Shown: positions 33,643 through 43,776, counted from the stretch's first letter. The stretch is DNA of 64,000 nt from Intestinibacter sp034113885 (GCF_034113885.1 NZ_JAXEWM010000113.1:1-64000), one strand, 5' to 3'. Numbers and translations are program-made. The notes: generated by a model from the sequence alone, not told the origin.

Positions 33643-36600
33643 ATGGATAGCATAAACGATTATTTGAGCAAATTGAAAATTGAAAATGATTTTTTATATA
33701 AGAGATTAAAAGATGTGCTTGTAACAAAGGTTGTTTATTACAAAGAGAACAGGATTTTTTATATGTATTTATCGTCCAAGGAAATAATTTCTTATGACAT
33801 TTTATCATCGCTTAGGGAGGCTTTATTAGATGAATTGGATTATTTTTCTGATATAAAAATAAAGATGAGATATAATGGATTGTCTCGTAAATCTAATAAG
33901 GACATAGTAAAAAAGAATTGGGATAATATACTGCATATACTCAGAGATATCTGTCCAGCTATTGAAGGATGGAGAAAGCAGGTTGAATATATGTGTATAG
34001 ATGACACCTTAAAAATAAAGATACCTAAGGGTATTTTTTACGATAAATTAAAATCGAAAGACTGTGAGCATATAATCCACAATGTCTTTTTAGAGGAGTT
34101 TTCTCTAGAGCTAAAGGTCGTATTAGAAAAGGCTGTAGATGAAAAAATCGACACGAAAAAAATAATTGAGAAGATGGATAGAGAGCTTGAGGAAAAAATC
34201 AAGGAGATGGAAATTTCTGACTCTAAAAAGGAAGAGGAGGAAGAAGGTGCATACGTAATAAAGGACGAGGAACAAGAGGATACAAATATAATATACGGCG
34301 AAAATGTAAATGCAGCATTTGAGCATATTTGCGATATAAACCAAAATATGAGAACTATCTGCATAGTCGGAGAAATATTTAATATAGAAATCAAAGAGCT
34401 TAAAAATGGAAAAATTCTTCTTATAGTAGATGTCACAGATAACACGAGCTCTATAAGCTGTAAGCTATTCTTAAACGATATGAATCAGGATAAGGTCTTA
34501 AGTAAGATAACAGAAGGGACTTATGTAAAAATCAAGGGAGACGTATTATACGATGCGTTTAAACGCGAGCTTACTATGACTATAAGTGGTATCAGACTAG
34601 AGGAAAAGAAATACAGACAGGATACTAGCCCTAAAAAACGTGTAGAGCTCCATGCGCATACTCAAATGTCTTCAATGGATGCATTATGTCAAACTAAAAA
34701 GCTCGTGAAGCAGGCGGCTACTTGGGGTCATAAGGCAATAGCTATTACAGACCACGGTGTAGTTCAGGCGTTCCCTGAGGCTATGGACGCCGGTAAAAGC
34801 AACAATATAAAGATACTTTACGGCGTGGAGGGTTATTTAGTAGAGGATAATGCACCGATTATAAAGGATCCAAATGATAAAGATCTTTCTCAGACATTTG
34901 TAGTATTCGACTTAGAGACTACTGGTTTTTCAAATAAAAACGACAAGATAACTGAAATCGGAGCTGTCAAGGTCCAAAATTTCGAGATTGTAGATAGATT
35001 TAATGAGCTAATAAATCCAGAGAAGGATATATCGTATAAGGTTCAGGAATTGACAGGTATAACTAATGATTTGATAAAGGATAAACCTACAATTGAAGAG
35101 ATTTTGCCTAAGTTTATGGAATTTGTAGGAGACAGTGTGTTAGTTGCGCATAATGCAGAATTCGATATAGGGTTTATAAATCAAAAATGCAAGGAAATGG
35201 GCATAAAATTTGAAAATAAAAGTGTAGATACCCTAATGCTCGCTAGAATACTTCTACCACATTTAAAGAGATTTAAGCTTAATAACCTTACAAAGGAGCT
35301 AGGAGTTCCTCTACACAACCACCATAGAGCAGTAGATGACGCTGCTGCAACTGCTCATATATTTATAAAATTCTTGGATATGCTCCAAAAGAGGGGCGCA
35401 GAAAAATTGAGCGATGTAAATGAAATATTAGGATTTATAGACTATACTAAGCTAAAGACAAAGCATATTACTCTAATAGCTCAAAATTTGGTTGGAATTA
35501 AGAATTTATACAAGATAGTATCTGATGCACATGTAAATCATTTTTACAGATCACCGAGAATATTAAAGAGTGTATTGATGGAATATAAAGAAGGAATTAT
35601 CGTTGGTTCAGCATGTGAGTCGGGAGAAGTGTTCCAGGCTGTCAAACAGAATAAAGACGACGATGAGATAAAAGATATTATAGATTTATACGACTATATA
35701 GAGGTAATGCCTATAGACAACAACAGGTTTATGATACACAACGGCGAGGTTGAGGACGAAGACGAGCTTAGAGAATTAAATAAAAAGATCGTAGATGTAG
35801 CAAAGAGATTTGGTAAAATTCCAGTGGCTACAGGAGATGTGCACTTTATAGAAAAGCATGAGGCTGTATTTAGAAGGGTACTTAAGTATTCTCAAGGCTA
35901 CAGTGTAGATGAAGAAGAGACATATCTGCATTTTAGGACTACAGATGAGATGCTAGAGGAGTTTAAGTATTTAGGTGAGGATCTGGCGTACGAGGTCGTA
36001 GTCGAAAATACTAATAAAATTGCGGATATGGTAGAGGACTTTTTACCTATACCAAATGAGACATTCCCACCTGTAATAGAGGGTTCAGATACAGAGCTTA
36101 GAGAGATGTGCTACTCAAAGGCTAAGAGAATTTACGGAGATCCGATGCCTGAAATAGTAAAAACTCGTCTAGACAGAGAGCTAAACTCTATAATCAGCAA
36201 CGGTTACGCAGTTATGTATATAATAGCCCAAAAGCTTGTTACAAAATCGCTAGCAGACGGTTATCTAGTTGGATCTAGAGGTTCTGTTGGATCCTCACTT
36301 GCAGCTACAATGAGTGATATAACAGAGGTTAACCCACTTCCAGCACATTATATCTGTGAAAATCCAGATTGCAAATATTCTTATTTTTACGATGTAGGTG
36401 AATGGGGTTCTGGGGTAGATTTACCGGATAAAGACTGTCCTAAATGCGGTAGAAAGCTTAAAAAAGACGGCCACGATATACCTTTTGAGGTCTTTTTAGG
36501 ATTTGAGGGAGATAAGGAGCCTGATATAGACCTTAACTTCTCGGGTAGCTATCAGCCGGTAATTCACAAATACACAGAGGAATTATTCGGTGAAGGCCAC

Positions 36601-37944
36601 GTATATAGAGCTGGAACTATAGGTACAGTTGCAGATAAAACTGCATATGGATATGCTAAAAAATATTCAGAGGAAAATGAGTTAGATTTAAATAGTGCAG
36701 AGATTTTAAGACTTGCAAAGGGATGTACTGGAGTTAAAAGAACATCAGGACAGCATCCAGGAGGCGTAATGGTTATACCAGATTATAAGGAGGTCTATGA
36801 TATTACACCTATACAATACCCAGCAAATGATACGTCCTGTGGAGTTATAACGACGCATTTCGACTACCACTCTATAAGTGGTAGAATACTGAAGCTAGAC
36901 ATTCTAGGGCACGACGTTCCGACCATAATAAGAATGCTTGAGGATATTACAGGGCTAGATGCGACAAATATTCCTCTAGATGACAAGGAGACTATGTCCA
37001 TATTTACATCTACAGAGGCATTAGGTGTAACTCCAGAAGAAATTAACTGTCCAATAGGTTCCCTTGCTATACCAGAATTTGGGACATCCTTCGTTAGACA
37101 GATGCTGCTTGACACAAGACCTACTACTTTTGCAGAGCTCGTTCGTATAGCAGGACTTTCACATGGTACAGATGTTTGGCTAAACAATGCACAGGATTTA
37201 GTTGTAGATGGAGTAGTTGAATTCAAAGAGGTTATATCTACTCGTGACGATATAATGAACTACTTGCTGTTTAAGGGATTGCCTCCTAAGATGGCGTTTA
37301 CAATTATGGAGCACGTCAGAAAGGGTAAAGGATTGAAGCCTGAATTTATAGAAGAGATGAACAAACACGATGTGCCTGAGTGGTATATTGAGTCTTGTAA
37401 GAAGATAAAATACATGTTCCCTAAGGCACATGCCGTAGCATATGTAATGATGTCGTTTAGACTTGCCTATTTTAAGGTGCATTATCCGGCTGCATTTTAT
37501 GCGACTTATTTTACAACTAAGGCACAGGATTTTGATGCAGATTTGATTGTGAAGGGGCTCGACAGTATTAAAGCAAAGATAGATCAAATTCACGAGCTAG
37601 GAAATGATGCAACAGCAAAGGACAAGACGATGCTTACGGTCCTAGAGGTTGCACTTGAAATGTACGCGAGAAAGATAAAGATAATTCCTGTAGATATTTA
37701 TAAATCTGATGCGACTAAGTTTCAGGTTGTAGACGATAAGACAATACTTCCACCTATGATAGCTTTACAAGGTGTAGGGGAAAATGCAGCTATAAATATC
37801 CAAAGGGAAAGAGAAAACGGAGAATTTATCTCTAAAGAGGATTTGAGAAAGAGAACTAAAATCTCAAAAACAGTAGTGGAGACACTTTCAAATCACGGTT
37901 CTCTAAACGATATGAGTGAAAAAAATCAATTATCCTTATTTTAA
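33643..37944 (+). CDS. polC: DNA polymerase III alpha subunit, PolC type
   Basis: 1433 residues. PolC is the leading-strand replicase of low-GC Gram-positives. An OB-fold is near 235-325, the PHP domain begins at HAHTQMSSMDA (337) and is split by the DEDDh proofreading exonuclease starting at DLETTGFS (423). The zinc-binding segment CENPDCKY...CPKCGRK lies near 905-940, and the polymerase acidic motif PDIDLNFSG near 960. C-terminal motifs include PKAHAVAYVMMSFRLAYFK. It has its own promoter and lies just before the rimP-nusA block, as in Bacillus. Confidence 0.98.
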   Translation: MDSINDYLSKLKIENDFLYKRLKDVLVTKVVYYKENRIFYMYLSSKEIISYDILSSLREALLDELDYFSDIKIKMRYNGLSRKSNKDIVKKNWDNILHILRDICPAIEGWRKQVEYMCIDDTLKIKIPKGIFYDKLKSKDCEHIIHNVFLEEFSLELKVVLEKAVDEKIDTKKIIEKMDRELEEKIKEMEISDSKKEEEEEGAYVIKDEEQEDTNIIYGENVNAAFEHICDINQNMRTICIVGEIFNIEIKELKNGKILLIVDVTDNTSSISCKLFLNDMNQDKVLSKITEGTYVKIKGDVLYDAFKRELTMTISGIRLEEKKYRQDTSPKKRVELHAHTQMSSMDALCQTKKLVKQAATWGHKAIAITDHGVVQAFPEAMDAGKSNNIKILYGVEGYLVEDNAPIIKDPNDKDLSQTFVVFDLETTGFSNKNDKITEIGAVKVQNFEIVDRFNELINPEKDISYKVQELTGITNDLIKDKPTIEEILPKFMEFVGDSVLVAHNAEFDIGFINQKCKEMGIKFENKSVDTLMLARILLPHLKRFKLNNLTKELGVPLHNHHRAVDDAAATAHIFIKFLDMLQKRGAEKLSDVNEILGFIDYTKLKTKHITLIAQNLVGIKNLYKIVSDAHVNHFYRSPRILKSVLMEYKEGIIVGSACESGEVFQAVKQNKDDDEIKDIIDLYDYIEVMPIDNNRFMIHNGEVEDEDELRELNKKIVDVAKRFGKIPVATGDVHFIEKHEAVFRRVLKYSQGYSVDEEETYLHFRTTDEMLEEFKYLGEDLAYEVVVENTNKIADMVEDFLPIPNETFPPVIEGSDTELREMCYSKAKRIYGDPMPEIVKTRLDRELNSIISNGYAVMYIIAQKLVTKSLADGYLVGSRGSVGSSLAATMSDITEVNPLPAHYICENPDCKYSYFYDVGEWGSGVDLPDKDCPKCGRKLKKDGHDIPFEVFLGFEGDKEPDIDLNFSGSYQPVIHKYTEELFGEGHVYRAGTIGTVADKTAYGYAKKYSEENELDLNSAEILRLAKGCTGVKRTSGQHPGGVMVIPDYKEVYDITPIQYPANDTSCGVITTHFDYHSISGRILKLDILGHDVPTIIRMLEDITGLDATNIPLDDKETMSIFTSTEALGVTPEEINCPIGSLAIPEFGTSFVRQMLLDTRPTTFAELVRIAGLSHGTDVWLNNAQDLVVDGVVEFKEVISTRDDIMNYLLFKGLPPKMAFTIMEHVRKGKGLKPEFIEEMNKHDVPEWYIESCKKIKYMFPKAHAVAYVMMSFRLAYFKVHYPAAFYATYFTTKAQDFDADLIVKGLDSIKAKIDQIHELGNDATAKDKTMLTVLEVALEMYARKIKIIPVDIYKSDATKFQVVDDKTILPPMIALQGVGENAAINIQRERENGEFISKEDLRKRTKISKTVVETLSNHGSLNDMSEKNQLSLF

Positions 37945-38034
37945 AAGTTTTACAAAAAAATTGAAATTATTGTGTACAAATCGAAAAAAATAGTGTAAAC
38001 TATAATAGTTAAAAATGTATTTATACAAAAACAC

Positions 38035-38063
38035 TTGTAAAAAAAAAAATTTTATGTTATAGT
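38035..38063 (+). promoter_or_regulatory. Main candidate promoter of the rimP-nusA-infB operon
   Basis: TTGTAA, a 17-base spacer and TATAGT, the latter preceded by TGT (extended -10). A second extended -10, TGTTATAAT at 38131-38139, lies just before the rimP ribosome site and downstream of the hairpin. Confidence 0.6.
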
Positions 38064-38091
38064 AATAGAAAAATAGTATATGGCAGAAGAT

Positions 38092-38122
38092 AAGAGTGAG
38101 GCAGTTGTTCTCACTCTTTTAT
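38092..38122 (+). terminator. Leader terminator/attenuator upstream of rimP
   Basis: A 9-bp perfect stem (AAGAGTGAG with CTCACTCTT), a 9-base loop and a T-run. It lies about 25 bases after the predicted transcription start, so it either ends polC read-through or attenuates the operon. Confidence 0.75.
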
Positions 38123-38160
38123 TTTAAATATGTTATAATACAACTGAATAGGAGGCATAA

Positions 38161-38622
38161 ATGAAAAAGAATATTGAATCTATAGTTGAAGAATTAGTAT
38201 TGCCTGTTTTAGATGCTAAGGATATAGAATTAGTAGATGTAGAATATGTAAAAGAAGCGGGACAATTTTATTTGAGAATCTACCTTGAAAAGGAAGGTGG
38301 AATTACATTAAATGATTGTGAAGCTGTATCAAGAGAAATAAATCCTATATTAGACGAAAAAGACCCAATCGAAGAAAATTATTATTTAGAAGTATGTTCA
38401 CCAGGTCTTGATAGACCTCTTAAAAAAGAAAAAGACTTTATAAGATACGCAGGAAGGGATGTAGAAATCAAATTATACAAACCTTTAAACGGAACAAAAC
38501 AGCTTGAAGGAGAACTTGTAGGTTTAACTGAAGACAAAAAAATAAAAGTTATAATAGATGATAGTGAAGTTGAGTTTGATAAAAAAGATATTGCGATAAT
38601 CAGACTTGCTGTGAAATTTTAG
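38161..38622 (+). CDS. rimP: Ribosome maturation factor RimP
   Basis: 153 residues. RimP assists 30S subunit assembly. The N-terminal domain has VDVEYVKEAGQFYLRIYLEKEGGITLNDCEAVSREI around residues 23-60, of which DCEAVSR and the following YYLEVCSPGLDRPL are the family signatures; the C-terminal half is an SH3-like barrel. It starts the conserved rimP-nusA-rnpM-ylxQ-infB-rbfA operon. AGGAGG precedes the ATG. A hairpin and alternative promoters in the leader suggest regulated expression. Confidence 0.96.
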   Translation: MKKNIESIVEELVLPVLDAKDIELVDVEYVKEAGQFYLRIYLEKEGGITLNDCEAVSREINPILDEKDPIEENYYLEVCSPGLDRPLKKEKDFIRYAGRDVEIKLYKPLNGTKQLEGELVGLTEDKKIKVIIDDSEVEFDKKDIAIIRLAVKF

Positions 38623-38650
38623 CGGTAGTATTAACTAGGGAGGAATAAAA

Positions 38651-39826
38651 ATGAAACAAGAAATTGTAGATCCAAAGCAAGATTTTATGGAAGCGTTAGA
38701 CGAATTAGAAAAAGACAGAGGGATAGATAAAGAAATTATAATAGATACTATAGAACAAGCACTTTTAACTGCTTACAAAAAGAACTTCGGTTCAGCTCAA
38801 AATGTAAGAGTTGAAGTAGATAGAGAAGATGGAGAAGTAAGAGTATTCTCTCAAAGAAGAGTAGTAGATGAATCAGATTTATACGATACTTTCTTAGAAA
38901 TAGAATTAGCAGATGCTAGAAAAATAGACCCAAGCTATGAATTAGGAGATATAATAGAAAATGAAGTAACTCCTAAGGACTTCGGTAGAATAGCAGCTCA
39001 AACTGCTAAGCAAGTAGTTGTACAAAGAATAAGAGAAGCAGAAAGAGAAATCGTATACAATGAATTTATCGAAAAGGAAACAGAAATAGTTACAGGTGAA
39101 ATAGCTAGAGCTACTTCAAAAACTGTATATGTAAATGTAGGAAAAATAGAAGCTTCTATGCCAGAATCTGAACAAATTCCTGGAGAAGAGTATAAAGCAG
39201 GTCAAAAGATAAAAGTATATATACTAGAAGTTAAAAAGACTAATAAAGGACCTCAAATAGTAGTTTCAAGAAGTCATCCAGGTCTTGTTAAGAGATTATT
39301 TGAAAAACAAGTAGAAGAAATATACCAAGGTATAGTTCAAATAAAATCTGTTTCAAGAGAAGCTGGTTCAAGAACTAAAATAGCAGTTCAATCAATAGAC
39401 GAAAGAATAGATCCAATCGGTGCTTGTGTAGGTACTAAAGGTTCCAGAGTAAGAGCTGTAGTAGATGAGTTAGGTGGAGAAAAAATAGATATAATTAATT
39501 ACAGTGAAGACCCAGCTGAATTTATATCAGCATCACTTAGCCCATCAAAAGTTGTAAGAGTAGATGTAAATGAAGAAGAAAAAACTGCACTTGTAGTAGT
39601 TCCTGATTATCAATTATCTTTAGCAATAGGTAAATCTGGTCAAAATGCAAGACTTGCAGCTAAACTTACTAATTGGAAAATAGACATAAAAAGCGAATCA
39701 CAAATAAAAGAAGAAATGGAATTAAAAGCTAACGAAGAAGAAATCGAATCTACACCTGAAGTAGCTGAAGTAGAAGATATAGATTTAGATACTGAAGTTG
39801 ATTTAGATTCTGATATTGAAGAATAA
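38651..39826 (+). CDS. nusA: Transcription termination/antitermination factor NusA
   Basis: 391 residues. In order: the N-terminal polymerase-binding domain (1-130), an S1 domain (about 135-200, TGEIARATSKTVYVNVG), and two KH domains (about 205-345, with GACVGTKGSRV and AIGKSGQNARLA). An acidic tail of about 30 residues (EEIESTPEVAEVEDIDLDTE) follows. NusA slows RNA polymerase and stimulates hairpin terminators, which are abundant here. It lacks the extra C-terminal repeats of E. coli NusA, as usual in Firmicutes. Confidence 0.97.
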   Translation: MKQEIVDPKQDFMEALDELEKDRGIDKEIIIDTIEQALLTAYKKNFGSAQNVRVEVDREDGEVRVFSQRRVVDESDLYDTFLEIELADARKIDPSYELGDIIENEVTPKDFGRIAAQTAKQVVVQRIREAEREIVYNEFIEKETEIVTGEIARATSKTVYVNVGKIEASMPESEQIPGEEYKAGQKIKVYILEVKKTNKGPQIVVSRSHPGLVKRLFEKQVEEIYQGIVQIKSVSREAGSRTKIAVQSIDERIDPIGACVGTKGSRVRAVVDELGGEKIDIINYSEDPAEFISASLSPSKVVRVDVNEEEKTALVVVPDYQLSLAIGKSGQNARLAAKLTNWKIDIKSESQIKEEMELKANEEEIESTPEVAEVEDIDLDTEVDLDSDIEE

Positions 39827-39859
39827 TCTCAACTAGTATAAAGTTAAGGAGGGATGGCT

Positions 39860-40135
39860 TTGAAAAAAGTAAAGAAAATACCTCAAAGAAAATGCATAGT
39901 ATGTCAAGATAGAGATTCTAAAAAAGAGCTTATGAGAATTGTTAAAAACAAAGAAGGCGAAATATTTTTAGATCCATCTGGCAGAGCAAATGGTAGAGGT
40001 GCATATATATGTAAAGACTCTGAATGTCTAAAAAAAGCCATAAAGACAAAAGCTTTAAATAGAGCTTTTAAGGTCGAAGTTTCTGATGAAGTATACGAAA
40101 AATTATTGACGGAGTTAGAAGCTTATGATAAATAA
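39860..40135 (+). CDS. rnpM: RNase P modulator RnpM (YlxR family)
   Basis: 91 residues. The YlxR signature is KKIPQRKCIVCQD...KKELMRIV, then DPSGRANGRGAYIC. In Bacillus RnpM binds the RNA of RNase P and lowers its activity. The start is ambiguous: AGGAGG at 39847-39852 is one base from ATG 39854 but seven from TTG 39860, so the TTG is favoured; the ATG start would add two residues. It overlaps ylxQ by 11 bases, implying coupled translation. Confidence 0.9.
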   Translation: MKKVKKIPQRKCIVCQDRDSKKELMRIVKNKEGEIFLDPSGRANGRGAYICKDSECLKKAIKTKALNRAFKVEVSDEVYEKLLTELEAYDK

Positions 40136-40442
40136 CAATCAAAAAATTCATTCTTATATAGGTCTAGCTATGAGAGCTGGCAAAGTCGTATCAGGAGATG
40201 ACACAACTTTAAAAGATCTCAAAAAAGGCAAAGTAAATTTAATAATAATCGCCGAGGACGCTTCAGATAATACTAAAAAGTTATTTAAAGACAAATCGGC
40301 GTATAGAAAGGTAGACCAAATTCTGTTTTCAACAAAGGTAGAGCTTGGTTTATCTATAGGAAAATCACCGAGAGCAGTGCTAGGGATAAAAGATAAAGCT
40401 CTAGCACAAAAGATTTTAGAACTCGTTGAAGTAAAAATTTAA
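40125..40442 (+). CDS. ylxQ: YlxQ, L7Ae/L30e-family RNA-binding protein
   Basis: 105 residues. The L7Ae-like fold shows in IGLAMRAGKVVSGDDTTLKDLKKGKVNLIIIAEDASDNTKK (residues 9-50, of which AGKVVSG and IIAEDAS are the landmarks) and GKSPRAVLGIKD at the end. Kink-turn binding is presumed; the specific RNA partner is unknown. The start lies inside the rnpM frame. The family always accompanies nusA and infB in Firmicutes. Confidence 0.92.
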   Translation: MINNNQKIHSYIGLAMRAGKVVSGDDTTLKDLKKGKVNLIIIAEDASDNTKKLFKDKSAYRKVDQILFSTKVELGLSIGKSPRAVLGIKDKALAQKILELVEVKI

Positions 40443-40456
40443 TAGGGGGTGATCTT

Positions 40457-42385
40457 GTGGCAAATACAAGAATAGACCAAATTGCAAAAGAAGTAAAAGT
40501 TTCAAATAAAGAAGTTATAGCTAAATTAGCTGAATTAGGAATTGAAGTAGAAAACGAAAATTCAGAAATAGACGAAGAAGACGCACAGTTAGTGACAGAA
40601 TTATTATTAGAAGAAAATGGTAAGAAAATAAGTATAGATGGACCTTTAACAGTTCAAAATCTATCAGATGCTGTAGGAAAATCAGTTTCAGAAGTAATAA
40701 TGGAGCTTATGAAAATGGGAACTATGGCAACAATAAATCAAGAGGTTACTTTTGAAGTAGCAGCTCTATTAGCTCAAAAATATGGATTTACATTAGAAGC
40801 AGTTGCAAGTGATGTAGATGCAGAAGAAGAAATAGAAAAATTAATGGAAATTGAAGAAGATAGAGAAGAAGATTTAAAACCAAGACCACCAGTTGTAACT
40901 GTAATGGGACACGTTGACCATGGTAAGACATCTTTACTTGATGCTATAAGAAATACTCGTGTAACATCAAGTGAAGCAGGTGGAATAACTCAACATATAG
41001 GTGCATCTGAAGTATCTATAAACGGACAAAAAATCGTATTTTTAGATACTCCAGGACATGAAGCCTTCACATCAATGAGAGCAAGAGGTGCTCAAGTAAC
41101 AGATATAGCAATACTTGTAGTTGCAGCAGACGACGGTATAATGCCTCAAACAATAGAAGCTATAAACCATGCCAATGCAGCAGGTGTACCTCTAATAGTA
41201 GCTATAAACAAAATAGATAAACCAGGTGCTAACCCAGAAAAGGTTAAAAAAGAATTAGCAGATGAAGGTCTACTAGTAGAAGACTGGGGTGGAACAGTAA
41301 TATCTGTAGAAGTTTCAGCTAAGAAAAACCAAAATATAGATACATTGCTAGAAATGGTTCTATTAGTTGCAGAAATGGAAGAATTACGCGCAAATCCTAA
41401 TAAGAGAGCAGTTGGTACTGTAATAGAAGCTCAACTTGATAAAGCTAGAGGACCAGTTGCAACAGTTTTAGTTCAAGGTGGAACTTTAAAAGTTGGTGAC
41501 CCAATAGTTGCAGGTGTGGCTTCAGGTAAAGTAAGAGCCATGATAAATTCAAAAGGAAAAAGAGTTAAACATGCAGGCCCATCAACAGCAGTAGAAATAC
41601 TTGGTCTATCTGAAGTACCACTAGGTGGAGATCAATTTGTAGCTGTTCCAACAGATAAAATAGCTAGAAATATTTCTGAAAAGAGACAATTAATCCAAAG
41701 AGAAGAAATGCTTAAGTCTTCTCAAAGAATGTCACTTGACGATTTCTTCAACCAAATGAATGAAGGTCAAGTAAAAGACTTAAATGTAGTAATAAAAGCA
41801 GATGTTCAAGGTTCAGTTCAAGCTGTAAAACAATCACTTGAAAAATTATCAAATGAAGAAGTTGGCGTAAATGTAATCCACGGTGGTGTAGGTGCGATAA
41901 ACGAATCAGACGTATTATTAGCTGCTGCATCAAATGCTATAATCATAGGATTCAACGTAAGACCAGTATCAGGTGCTGAATCTTTAGCAGACAAAGAAAA
42001 TGTAGATATAAGAACATATACAATAATTTACAAAGCTATAGAAGATATACAAGCTGCTATGAGCGGTTTACTAGATCCAGAATTAAAAGACGAAGATACA
42101 GGAAAAGCTGAAATAAGAGAAGTATACAAAATTTCAGGTGTTGGTTCTGTTGCAGGTTGCTACGTTACAAGCGGTAAGATATTTAGAAATTCTAAGGTTA
42201 GAATCGTTAGAGACGGTATAATAATCCAAGAATGTGAATTATTAGCGCTTAAGAGATTCAAAGACGATGTAAAAGAAGTTAATAGTGGTTTTGAATGTGG
42301 TATGAGCTTTGTTAATTACAACGACATAAAAGTAGGTGACGTAATAGAAGCCTACATCCAAAAGGAAGTAAAGAGAGAACTATAA
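40457..42385 (+). CDS. infB: Translation initiation factor IF-2
   Basis: 642 residues with a GTG start behind GGGGGTG. An N-terminal IF2_N domain and short acidic linker (1-135) precede the GTPase domain: G1 GHVDHGKTS (near 149), G3 DTPGHEAF, G4 NKID and G5 SAK. Domains II to IV follow, ending with the fMet-tRNA-binding region. IF-2 places initiator tRNA on the 30S subunit. The N-terminal extension is short compared with enterobacterial IF-2, typical for clostridia. Confidence 0.98.
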   Translation: MANTRIDQIAKEVKVSNKEVIAKLAELGIEVENENSEIDEEDAQLVTELLLEENGKKISIDGPLTVQNLSDAVGKSVSEVIMELMKMGTMATINQEVTFEVAALLAQKYGFTLEAVASDVDAEEEIEKLMEIEEDREEDLKPRPPVVTVMGHVDHGKTSLLDAIRNTRVTSSEAGGITQHIGASEVSINGQKIVFLDTPGHEAFTSMRARGAQVTDIAILVVAADDGIMPQTIEAINHANAAGVPLIVAINKIDKPGANPEKVKKELADEGLLVEDWGGTVISVEVSAKKNQNIDTLLEMVLLVAEMEELRANPNKRAVGTVIEAQLDKARGPVATVLVQGGTLKVGDPIVAGVASGKVRAMINSKGKRVKHAGPSTAVEILGLSEVPLGGDQFVAVPTDKIARNISEKRQLIQREEMLKSSQRMSLDDFFNQMNEGQVKDLNVVIKADVQGSVQAVKQSLEKLSNEEVGVNVIHGGVGAINESDVLLAAASNAIIIGFNVRPVSGAESLADKENVDIRTYTIIYKAIEDIQAAMSGLLDPELKDEDTGKAEIREVYKISGVGSVAGCYVTSGKIFRNSKVRIVRDGIIIQECELLALKRFKDDVKEVNSGFECGMSFVNYNDIKVGDVIEAYIQKEVKREL

Positions 42386-42406
42386 TTAACAAAAGAGGTT
42401 GATATA

Positions 42407-42790
42407 ATGGCATCAAATAATAGAACACGTAGAATAGCAGAAGAAATTAGAAAAATAGTAAGTACAATGCTAATTAATGGAATAAAAGATCCAAGAATAA
42501 ATTCTCTAGTAAGTGTAACTGATGTTGAAGTTACAAGCGACTTAAGCTATGCATATGTATATATAAGTATTTTAGGTGGGGATGAAGAATCTACTTTAGA
42601 AGGCTTAAAAAGTGCATGTGGGTATATAAGAAGAGAAGTTGGAAAAAATATAAAAATAAGACATATTCCAGAAATTATATTCAAGATCGACGATTCTCTA
42701 ATAAAGGGAATGTACATGGATGAATTAATCAAAAAAGTCAATAGTGGATATAAAAATTCATCAGAAGAAGATGAAAAAGACGGTGAATAA
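42407..42790 (+). CDS. rbfA: 30S ribosome-binding factor RbfA
   Basis: 127 residues. The KH-like fold shows in RTRRIAEEIRKIVSTML, VSVTDVEVTSDLSYAYVYIS and the C-terminal RHIPEIIFKIDDSL (landmarks). RbfA acts late in 16S rRNA maturation and is known for cold growth. It ends one base before the ATG of nrnA, so translation is probably coupled. The C-terminal tail (SSEEDEKDGE) is acidic. Confidence 0.96.
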   Translation: MASNNRTRRIAEEIRKIVSTMLINGIKDPRINSLVSVTDVEVTSDLSYAYVYISILGGDEESTLEGLKSACGYIRREVGKNIKIRHIPEIIFKIDDSLIKGMYMDELIKKVNSGYKNSSEEDEKDGE

Positions 42791-42791
42791 T

Positions 42792-43766
42792 ATGGATAAA
42801 ATTATTAATTATATAGATGAGGGTAACTATTTTATAGTTACCTCTCATGTAAATCCAGATGGAGACAATATAGGCTCTACTTTATCTATGTATTATTATC
42901 TAAAATCTATAAATAAACAGGTCTACTATGTTTTAGACGACGATATTCCTCTTAATTTAAAGTTTTTATTAAATGATATAGATATTTTAAATTCTGAAGA
43001 ATTCGAAAAGTTAAATTTAAAGGATTTCAGTATAATATCACTAGATTGTGGAGATTTAGGTAGAATATGCTTGGATAAGGACTTAATAGACAGAGCTTCT
43101 AAATTGATTTGTATAGATCACCATGCGAGTAATCAGAGCTTTGGGGATCTCAACTATATAATACCAGAGGCGTCTTCAACTTGTGAACTTGTATATAATA
43201 TATTAAAAAGAATAAACCAAATAAAAAATACACAAGTTATGGATTCAAAGATAGCAACTGCATTGTATGCAGGTGTGGTAACAGATACAGGTAAATTTAC
43301 TTACTCTAATACTAGTCCTAGCACATTTGATATGGCAAAGGATCTTTTAGTACTTGGAGCAGAGTCCAATAAAGTTATCTGTGAGGTTTATGGAAACAAC
43401 CCTTATAATTACTACAAATTATTAGGAGAAGCATTAAATACACTTAATATAATTGAAACTAAGGTGGCGACTATAACGCTTACTCAAGATATGTTATCTA
43501 GAAATAATGTAAGCTTCAAGGATACAGACGGCATAACACCTTATTGTAGAGATATTGAAAACGTAGAAGTAGGGATTTTAGTAAAAGAAAAATCTCCAAA
43601 TGAAATTAAAATAAGTCTTAGATCTAAAAATTACGTGGACGTAAGCCAAATTGCAAAGAAATTTAACGGTGGAGGTCATGTGAGAGCTGCTGGATTAACT
43701 GTATTTGGAGAAACTATAGAAAATGCAACTAAGATGGTAGTAGATGAGACTTTAAAGTACATTTAA
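42792..43766 (+). CDS. nrnA: DHH-family bifunctional oligoribonuclease/PAP phosphatase NrnA
   Basis: 324 residues. The DHH motifs are HVNPDGDNIGS (near residue 21), ISLDCGD, CIDHHASN (near 110) and TDTGKFTYSN; the DHHA1 domain ends with FNGGGHVRAAG. NrnA degrades short RNAs and 3'-phosphoadenosine phosphate. ATG 42792 lies one base after the rbfA stop, with GGTGA upstream. A frame start at 42744 would run inside rbfA and lacks a ribosome site. Confidence 0.94.
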   Translation: MDKIINYIDEGNYFIVTSHVNPDGDNIGSTLSMYYYLKSINKQVYYVLDDDIPLNLKFLLNDIDILNSEEFEKLNLKDFSIISLDCGDLGRICLDKDLIDRASKLICIDHHASNQSFGDLNYIIPEASSTCELVYNILKRINQIKNTQVMDSKIATALYAGVVTDTGKFTYSNTSPSTFDMAKDLLVLGAESNKVICEVYGNNPYNYYKLLGEALNTLNIIETKVATITLTQDMLSRNNVSFKDTDGITPYCRDIENVEVGILVKEKSPNEIKISLRSKNYVDVSQIAKKFNGGGHVRAAGLTVFGETIENATKMVVDETLKYI

Positions 43767-43776
43767 GGATGATATA

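Noticed and set aside
33570..33808. Reverse-strand Cys/His-rich frame across the polC start
   Set aside because: It overlaps the promoter and N-terminus of polC antisense, has no ribosome site, and shows no zinc-finger spacing that repeats.
37960..38010. TATAAT at 38001-38006 as the rimP operon promoter
   Set aside because: No -35 box or extended -10 at a usable distance; the 38035-38063 promoter is better.
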